Shown one piece after another: positions 58,714-64,000 of a stretch of DNA of 64,000 nt. The position numbers were made by a program, and so were the translations under genes. The notes under the pieces are model-generated. The model made no database searches. It was not told where the DNA came from and was given only the letters and a program-made list of their open reading frames with translations. Numbering within the stretch: the stretch's first letter is position 1; every line of letters begins with the position of its first letter. The stretch covers positions 372,001-436,000 of the forward strand of contig NZ_JARHUC010000001.1 of NCBI RefSeq assembly GCF_029223255.1. Direction: 5' to 3'. The stretch comes from Albimonas marina (lineage in GTDB: Bacteria; Pseudomonadota; Alphaproteobacteria; Rhodobacterales; Rhodobacteraceae).

Positions 58714-58767
58714 CGGCGCGCCGCGCTCGGGGGGCCTCCCTGCCCCGAACGCGGTCGCGGCGCGCCG
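58714..58767 (+). terminator. Hairpin after binding protein 2
   Basis: CGGCGCGCCGCG (58714-58725) pairs with CGCGGCGCGCCG (58756-58767); an inner CGGGG/CCCCG pair extends it. Confidence 0.55.
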
Positions 58768-58804
58768 TGAATTCCTGTCCCCCAAGCGAGCGGAGACCTG
58801 CGAC

Positions 58805-59365
58805 ATGACCCGAATCCTCGGCATCGGCGGCGCCACGCAGCCGGGATCGAGCACCGAGAAGGCCCTGCGCATCGCCCTGCAGGGCGCGGCGGACGCCGGC
58901 GGAGAGGTGCGCATGGCCGACGGCGCCTGGCTGGCGGCGCTGCCGCACTACGGCGCCGGCGGCCCCTGCCGGGAGGCCGAGGCGCTGGTCGCCGCGGTGC
59001 GCGAGGCCGACGGGCTGGTGATCGCGAGCCCGGCCTACCACGGCTCGGTCTCCGGGCTGGTGAAGAACGCGCTCGACCACCTGCAGGAGACCGCCTCGGA
59101 TCCCCGCCCCTACATCGACGGGGTCGCGGTGGGGCTGATCGCCACCGCCTACGGCGGGCAGGCTGGGGCGACGACGATGGTGGCGCTGCGCTCGGTCGTG
59201 CACTCGCTGCGCGGCTGGCCGACGCCCTACGGGGCCTGCGTGCAGGGGCGGTCGGGCCTGTTCGACGCCGAGGGGCGATGCACCGACGCCGAGATCGAAG
59301 GCCAGCTCCGGCTGGTCGGCGCGCAGGTGGTGGAGTTCGCACGGCGCCGGGCGGACGCGGCCTGA
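58805..59365 (+). CDS. NAD(P)H-dependent FMN reductase
   Basis: This 186-residue flavodoxin-fold reductase has the FMN phosphate loop GIGGATQPGSSTEKALRIAL (residues 6-25), the NADPH_dep_FMN_red signature DGLVIASPAYHGSVSGLVKN (about 69-88), and ATAYGGQAGATTM. It reduces free or bound flavin with NAD(P)H. It most likely supplies reduced flavin to the HpaB-type hydroxylase at 52400, as two-component systems require. The start is in AGCGGAGACCTGCGAC context. A hairpin follows. Confidence 0.88.
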   Translation: MTRILGIGGATQPGSSTEKALRIALQGAADAGGEVRMADGAWLAALPHYGAGGPCREAEALVAAVREADGLVIASPAYHGSVSGLVKNALDHLQETASDPRPYIDGVAVGLIATAYGGQAGATTMVALRSVVHSLRGWPTPYGACVQGRSGLFDAEGRCTDAEIEGQLRLVGAQVVEFARRRADAA

Positions 59366-59390
59366 GGGCGCCGGGCGCGGGCGAGGAGAT

Positions 59391-59423
59391 CGCCGGCCCC
59401 CCGCGGATCGCGGCGGGCCGGCG
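59391..59423 (+). terminator. Hairpin after the FMN reductase gene
   Basis: A 15-bp stem with one mismatch and a GAT loop (core GCCGGCCC / GGGCCGGC) in the 113-bp gap before the acyl-CoA dehydrogenase gene. Confidence 0.5.
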
Positions 59424-59478
59424 CAACAGGAAGACGGGGCGCCCCGACGCGCCCCGCGCCGACAGGAGGAGACGACCC

Positions 59479-61854
59479 ATGGCCCAGAGCATGGCCCAGG
59501 CCGCGGGCGAGGCCGCCCGGGACGAGGCGCCCCGGGACGAGGCGGCCTTCCGCGCGGAGGTCGCGCGGTTCATCGCCGACAACATCCCCCCCGAGATGGC
59601 CGCCCGCAACCGCGTGGCGGTGCATCCGGGGCGCGAGGACTACCTGGGCTGGGCCCGGATCCTCGCCCGCCGCGGCTGGTCCGCCCCCGGCTGGCCGAAG
59701 GAGCATGGCGGCGCCGGCTGGACCGCGCGGCAACTGCAGGTGCTGGAGGAGGAGAGCTTCCGGGCCGGCGCGCCCTCGCTCCACATCCAGACGGTCGACC
59801 TCGCGGGGCCGCTGATCGCCGCCTTCGGGACCGAGGCGCAGAAGGCGAAATACCTGCCCGCGATCCGCGAGGGGCGGGAGCTGTGGGCGCAGGGCTTCTC
59901 GGAGCCGGGGTCGGGCTCGGACCTCGCCTCGCTGTCCACGCGGGCGGTGCGGGACGGCGACCACTACGTGGTGACGGGGCAGAAGATCTGGACCTCGGAC
60001 GCCTATTATTGCGACCGGATCTTCTGCCTGGTGCGGACCTCGACCGAGGGGCGGCCGCAGCAGGGGATCACGATGCTGCTGTTTCCGCTGGATCTTCCGG
60101 GCGTGACGGTGCGCCCGATCCCGCTGATCGACGGCGGACATTCGCTGTGCGAGGTGTTCTTCGACGGCGTGCGGGTGCCGGTCGAAGACCGGCTGGGCGA
60201 GGAGGGCGGCGGCTGGACCTGCGCCAAGCACCTGCTGGCCGGGGAGCGGGTGCGCACCGCCGAGGCGCCGCGCAACGCCCGCGAGATCGCCCGCCTGCGC
60301 GCGATTCTCGAGGGGCCGGGCCCGGACGGGCGGCCCCTGCTGGCCGATCCCCTGCGCCGGGCGCGGCTGGCGGAGCTGGAGATGGACCTCGCCGCCCTGC
60401 GGGTCGGGGTGGAGATGGAGCTCGACGGCCGCGGGGCGCCGGGGCTGCCCACGCCCTCGGTCCTGAAGCTGCAGGGGACGGAGCTGATGCAGGCCGCCCA
60501 GCGCTTCTCGCGCGAGGCGCTGGGGCCCTACGGGGCGATCTTCCACGACCTGGGCGATCCCGCGGCGCCGATGGCGGAGCCGGGGCCGGAGGCGGGACGC
60601 GGGGCGGCGGCCGAAAGCCTGTTCCGAAGGGCGGCCACGATCTACGGCGGCTCGTCGGAGGTGCAGAAGGGGATCATCGCGAAGGCGATCGAGGGGGCGG
60701 ACGCGGGCGCGGCCCGGCCTCCGGCGGAGGGGGACCTGGGGCTGCTGAGGGACAGTCTCGACGGGGTGCTGGCCCGCCACGGCTCGCGGGAGGCGCGGCG
60801 CGTGCGGGCGGGGGTTCCGGCGCGCGAGGGGCTGTGGCCGACGCTGGCGGCGCAGGGCTGGCTGGGGGCCGGCCTGCCGGAGGCGGCGGGCGGCTTCGGC
60901 GGCGGCGCGCGCGAGAGCGCGGAGATCGCCGAGGCCGTGGGCCGGGCGCTGCTGGGCGAGCCGCTGGGCCCGGTCGTGGCGGCGGCGCGGGCGCTCGCGT
61001 TCCTCGACCCCGCGGGGCAGGCGGCGCGGCTGGAGGCGGTGGTGGCGGGGGAGCTGCTGCCGGTGCTGGTCCATGACGCGCCGGGAGGGGCGGCCTCGGT
61101 CTCCGCCCGGCGGACGGGGGACGGCTGGCGGCTGAGCGGGCGGGTCCGCGCGGCCCTGGGGGCGCCGGAGGCGGACCTGCTGGCGGTTCCCGCGCGGCTG
61201 GAGGACGGGGGCGAAGGCCTGTTCCTCGTCGCGCCCGAGGCGGCGCGACTGCACGCCTGCCGCACGCTCGACGACCGGGCGGCGGCGGAGGCGGTCTTCG
61301 AGGACGCCCCGGCGCTGGAGCGGGTGGAGGGGGCGGCGGGGGCGCTCGCCCTCGCGATCGATCACGCGCTGGTGGACGCCTGCGCCGACGCGCTGGGGGC
61401 GATGGACCGGGCCTTCTGGCTGGCGCGGGACCACGTGGCGCAGCGGCGGCAGTTCGGGCAGGCGCTGATCCGCTTCCAGGCGATCCAGCACCGGCTGGCG
61501 GAGATGCTGGTCGAGATCCAGCGCGCCCGCGCGATGCTGGAGCACGGGATCGAGGCCCTGGGCGGCGTCGACCCGGCGGCGCGGGCGCGGGCGATGTCGC
61601 GGATGAAGGCGCGCGTCGACCGCTCGGCCTTCTTCGTGGGGGCGCAGGCGATCCAGCTTCACGGCGGCATGGGCCTGACCGAGGACTGCGAGGTCGGGGG
61701 CTGCTTCAAGCGCATCTGCGTGCAGGGCGCGATGATGGGAACCGCCGACGACCACCTGGCGCGGCTGGTCCGGGAGCTGGACCCGGACCACGCGCCGCCG
61801 GGAGGGGCGGACGCCCCGACCATTCCGTCCCGTCGCGAGGAGACCGCGTCATGA
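59479..61854 (+). CDS. Tandem acyl-CoA dehydrogenase fusion protein
   Basis: The 791 residues contain two complete ACAD units. Unit 1 (about 20-405) shows GFSEPGSGSDLASLSTRA, TGQKIWTSDAYYCDRIF and the C-terminal YGGSSEVQKGIIAKAIEG. Unit 2 (about 420-770) lacks a well-kept middle motif but has RRQFGQALIRFQAIQHRLAE and QLHGGMGLTEDCEVGG. Many bacteria encode such pairs as separate alpha and beta genes forming heterotetramers, as in steroid side-chain oxidation; here they are joined. Only one FAD site per pair may be active. It oxidises an acyl-CoA, passing electrons to ETF. Strong site AGGAGGAGA before the ATG; the stop overlaps the ligase start (ATGA). Confidence 0.88.
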   Translation: MAQSMAQAAGEAARDEAPRDEAAFRAEVARFIADNIPPEMAARNRVAVHPGREDYLGWARILARRGWSAPGWPKEHGGAGWTARQLQVLEEESFRAGAPSLHIQTVDLAGPLIAAFGTEAQKAKYLPAIREGRELWAQGFSEPGSGSDLASLSTRAVRDGDHYVVTGQKIWTSDAYYCDRIFCLVRTSTEGRPQQGITMLLFPLDLPGVTVRPIPLIDGGHSLCEVFFDGVRVPVEDRLGEEGGGWTCAKHLLAGERVRTAEAPRNAREIARLRAILEGPGPDGRPLLADPLRRARLAELEMDLAALRVGVEMELDGRGAPGLPTPSVLKLQGTELMQAAQRFSREALGPYGAIFHDLGDPAAPMAEPGPEAGRGAAAESLFRRAATIYGGSSEVQKGIIAKAIEGADAGAARPPAEGDLGLLRDSLDGVLARHGSREARRVRAGVPAREGLWPTLAAQGWLGAGLPEAAGGFGGGARESAEIAEAVGRALLGEPLGPVVAAARALAFLDPAGQAARLEAVVAGELLPVLVHDAPGGAASVSARRTGDGWRLSGRVRAALGAPEADLLAVPARLEDGGEGLFLVAPEAARLHACRTLDDRAAAEAVFEDAPALERVEGAAGALALAIDHALVDACADALGAMDRAFWLARDHVAQRRQFGQALIRFQAIQHRLAEMLVEIQRARAMLEHGIEALGGVDPAARARAMSRMKARVDRSAFFVGAQAIQLHGGMGLTEDCEVGGCFKRICVQGAMMGTADDHLARLVRELDPDHAPPGGADAPTIPSRREETAS

Positions 61855-63413
61855 GCCTGGTGCAGATGATCCGCCGCAACGCCCGCTGCCGCAGCGGCGC
61901 GTTGGGCCTGGTGCATGGGCCGCACGCCTACCTGTGGCCGCAGGTCGAGGACCGGGTTTCGGGCCTCGCCGGCGCGCTGCAGGGGATGGGGGTGGGCCGG
62001 GGGGACCGGGTCTCGATCCTCGCGGACAACTCGCACCGCTATGTCGAGCTGATCTACGCCTGCGCCTGGCTGGGGGCGGTGATCGTGCCGCTGAACCACC
62101 GCCTGGCGGAGCCTGAGCTGGCGGCGATCCTGGAGGACGCCGGCGCCTCGGTGCTGCTGGCCGACGACGCGTATCTGCCGGTCGCGCGGCGGCTGGCCGA
62201 GGGCGTCGCGGGCCTGCGCGAGGTGCTGCGCGCGGGCGACGGGCCGGGGCCGGCGGAGCTGGCCGACTACGAGGCGCGCCTCGCCGCCGCGCCGCGGATC
62301 CCGCCCGCGGACGTGGGCATGCAGGACCTGGCGGGGATCTTCTACACCGGCGGCACCTCGGGCACGCCCAAGGGGGTGATGCACACCCACGCCAACCTGT
62401 GGTTCATGGCCTTCAGCTACGCCACGATGATGGAGATGACCGAGGACACGGTCTCGCTGTGCTCGTCGCCGCTGTTCCACGTGGCGGCGACCTGCGCGCT
62501 GATCCCTGCCTTCGTGGTGGGGGGCTGCGTGGTGGTGCTGCCCCGCTTCGACGCCGGCGAGGCGCTGGCCGCGATCGAGGCGCACGGCGTGACGCTGGCG
62601 AACTTCGTGCCCTCGATGTTCCGGATGCTGCTCGACCACCCCTCGGTGGGCACGACCGACCTGCGCACGCTGCGGCAGCTGATCTACGGGGCCGCGCCGA
62701 TGGCGCCGGCGCTGCTGGACGAGATCCTGGAGCGGTTCGAGGGGATCCGCATCCACCACGCCTACGGCATGACCGAGCTGACCGCCTGCATCACCATCCT
62801 GCCCTCGAAGTGGAACCGGCCGGAGCATCGGGAGGCGGGGCGCTGGCGCTCGGCCGGGCAGTCGGTGCTGTCGTGCGACGTCGCGATCCACGACCCCGAC
62901 GGCCGGACCCTGCCGCCGGGCGAGCGGGGCGAGATCGTCGCCCGCGGCCCGCTGGTGATGGCCGGTTACTGGAACCGGCCCGAGCAGACGGCCGAGGCCT
63001 TGCGCGGCGGCTGGATGCACACCGGCGACGTGGGCTGGATGGACGAGGACGGCTTCGTCTACGTGATCGACCGGCTGAAGGACATGATCATCTCGGGCGG
63101 GGAGAACGTCTACGCCTCGGAGGTCGAGGCGGCGATGCTGTCGCTGCCGGGCGTGAACATGGCCGCCGCCATCGGCGTGCCCCATCCCAAGTGGGGCGAG
63201 GCGGTGCACGGGGTGGTGGTGCTCGACCGCGGCGCGCGCCTGACCGAGGCCGAGATCATCGCCCACTGCCGCACCCGCATCGCCGGCTACAAGATCCCCC
63301 GCAGCGTCGCGTTCCGCGAGACGATGCCGATGAGCGGGGTGAACAAGATCCTCAAGCGTGAGCTGCTGCGCGATTACCTGGCCGCGCGCGAGGACCAGGC
63401 GATGGAGGCCTGA
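61851..63413 (+). CDS. Acyl-CoA synthetase (AMP-binding)
   Basis: This 520-residue ANL-family ligase has the P-loop YTGGTSGTPKGVMHTH (A3), YGMTELTACI (A5), HTGDVGWMDEDGFVYVIDR (A7/A8) and the C-terminal catalytic Lys context NKILKRELLRD (A10). It activates a carboxylic acid to its CoA ester with ATP. Closest in look to medium/long-chain or aromatic acyl-CoA ligases. It is translationally coupled to the dehydrogenase fusion (4-bp overlap), so its product is probably that enzyme's substrate. A strong terminator follows. Confidence 0.92.
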   Translation: MSLVQMIRRNARCRSGALGLVHGPHAYLWPQVEDRVSGLAGALQGMGVGRGDRVSILADNSHRYVELIYACAWLGAVIVPLNHRLAEPELAAILEDAGASVLLADDAYLPVARRLAEGVAGLREVLRAGDGPGPAELADYEARLAAAPRIPPADVGMQDLAGIFYTGGTSGTPKGVMHTHANLWFMAFSYATMMEMTEDTVSLCSSPLFHVAATCALIPAFVVGGCVVVLPRFDAGEALAAIEAHGVTLANFVPSMFRMLLDHPSVGTTDLRTLRQLIYGAAPMAPALLDEILERFEGIRIHHAYGMTELTACITILPSKWNRPEHREAGRWRSAGQSVLSCDVAIHDPDGRTLPPGERGEIVARGPLVMAGYWNRPEQTAEALRGGWMHTGDVGWMDEDGFVYVIDRLKDMIISGGENVYASEVEAAMLSLPGVNMAAAIGVPHPKWGEAVHGVVVLDRGARLTEAEIIAHCRTRIAGYKIPRSVAFRETMPMSGVNKILKRELLRDYLAAREDQAMEA

Positions 63414-63477
63414 GGCCGGGTCGCCTCGGATCGGGCGCGGCGAGACCCGCCGCGCCGGCTTCTCCTTGTCGGGCGAA

Positions 63478-63512
63478 ACGACGCCCCGCGCCGGACCGGC
63501 GCGGGGCGTCGT
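63478..63512 (+). terminator. Terminator after the ligase gene
   Basis: A perfect 17-bp stem (ACGACGCCCCGCGCCGG and its complement) around a single A; the tip would open to a small loop. Preceded by AA and followed by CTTG. It lies 64 bp after the stop. Confidence 0.8.
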
Positions 63513-63668
63513 CTTGCGTCCGCGCGCGGGCTTGGCGTCGGCGCGAATCGGCGGCGGCGCCGGTCCTTGTCCGGGGAAAGTCCGGGGGCCGAGGCGCGCG
63601 CGGGGACCGCGGAACCGACTGGGGACGCGTGAAAACGCTCCGAGCGGCCGCGGGGGCGGCGGTATCGC

Positions 63669-63698
63669 TTGACAGAAAGGTCCGGACGAAGGTTAACT
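63669..63698 (+). promoter_or_regulatory. Promoter of the LivF-like gene
   Basis: A perfect TTGACA -35 box (63669-63674) with a weak GTTAAC or TTAACT -10 match 17-18 bp downstream (about 63692-63698), in an AT-rich patch 50 bp before the start codon. The stretch 63513-63668 shows no gene. Confidence 0.5.
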
Positions 63699-63747
63699 TA
63701 TTTCAAGTCGATAGCATCGCAGAACAATACGAGGCCGATCCCCGCCG

Positions 63748-64000
63748 ATGACCTCCGCCGCTCAAGCCCATGCCGCCGCCGGCACGCCGCTGCTGGACGT
63801 GTCCGGCCTCGCCTACGACTACGGCGGGGTGCACGCGGTTCAGGACTGCGCCTTCTCCGCCCCCGCCGGGCGCATCGTCGCGCTGATCGGCGGCAACGGG
63901 GCGGGCAAGACCACCTCGGTGCAGTGCGTGGCGGGAACCCTGAAGCCCCGCGCCGGCAAGATCGTCTTCGACGGCGAGGACGTGACCGACCTGCCCGCCC
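63748..64000 (+). CDS. LivF-like branched-chain ABC transporter ATPase (partial)
   Basis: Only the first 84 residues are in the window. They show the start of an ABC ATPase: LLDVSGLAYDYGGVHAVQDC, the Walker A loop GGNGAGKTTSVQCVAG (about residues 50-65) and KIVFDGEDVTDLPA. The last segment and the YGGVHAVQ region fit LivF/LivG subunits of the HAAT branched-chain amino-acid or aromatic-acid uptake family. The gene starts at ATG 63748 and runs off the right edge. It may belong with a downstream permease operon that completes the uptake system suggested by the ligase and dehydrogenase genes. Confidence 0.8.
   Translation, partial: MTSAAQAHAAAGTPLLDVSGLAYDYGGVHAVQDCAFSAPAGRIVALIGGNGAGKTTSVQCVAGTLKPRAGKIVFDGEDVTDLPA

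Overview
The window is a very GC-rich chromosome segment from an alphaproteobacterium, probably a Rhodobacterales (Paracoccaceae/Albimonas-like) marine or brackish bacterium. The case rests on codon use, the typical alphaproteobacterial tRNA-Gln, the DabAB/SulP inorganic-carbon genes, TRAP binding proteins and the DUF3604-PpiC-HupE trio. The genus cannot be fixed from the sequence alone. No protein or RNA search was run; every identification comes from reading motifs.

Left end (1-8.5 kb): the tail of a Cys-containing DUF2946-like protein and a PepSY membrane protein are followed by a gene graveyard. It holds a frameshifted IS3-type transposase, a broken RTX calcium-binding fragment, one intact RTX protein, and a minus-strand mosaic in which a decayed arylsulfatase runs into an RTX fragment and then a broken AraC regulator. 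From 8.9 to 14.5 kb lie a DUF389 membrane protein and a minus-strand operon DUF3604 - PpiC foldase - HupE/UreJ.

Copper island (15-29 kb): a copper-resistance cluster comprises a P-type Cu ATPase, an APC permease with a His tail, an ABC-exporter membrane half, CopB, CopA with Met-rich repeats, a cupredoxin, a small secreted Cys/His protein, a Met-rich EF-hand protein and a Tat-type multicopper oxidase. Two minus-strand promoters have the CueR/HmrR layout: a TTGACC -35 box, a 19-bp spacer and a TTCCA...GGAA dyad. The cluster is bracketed by two direct, diverged copies of one module (SulP fragment - phnA - small HTH gene). The parental-looking sulP-XRE-phnA locus sits at 36-38.7 kb, so the island appears to have entered or been rearranged through duplicated host sequence.

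Middle (30-45 kb): tRNA-Gln and tRNA-Pro; a LysR regulator divergent from dabB-dabA (energy-coupled CO2 hydration and uptake); sulP with a small XRE gene; intact phnA; and an 1151-residue secreted GH5 glucanase whose catalytic domain appears inserted inside a Calx-beta domain. A LytS/LytTR two-component pair and a Crp/Fnr regulator follow.

Right end (45-64 kb): a large-subunit catalase; a tightly overlapping operon of acyl-CoA dehydrogenase-like, PIG-L deacetylase, NodS-like methyltransferase and GT2 glycosyltransferase genes; and alanine dehydrogenase. Then comes a catabolic-looking set: an HpaB-type flavin hydroxylase, a TetR regulator, RibB fused to a degenerate RibA domain, two paralogous TRAP binding proteins, an FMN reductase, a double acyl-CoA dehydrogenase fusion, an acyl-CoA ligase, and the start of a LivF-like ABC ATPase cut by the window edge. 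Together they could import a carboxylic or aromatic acid, hydroxylate it with reduced flavin made on site, and activate and oxidise it as a CoA ester. The substrate is unknown.
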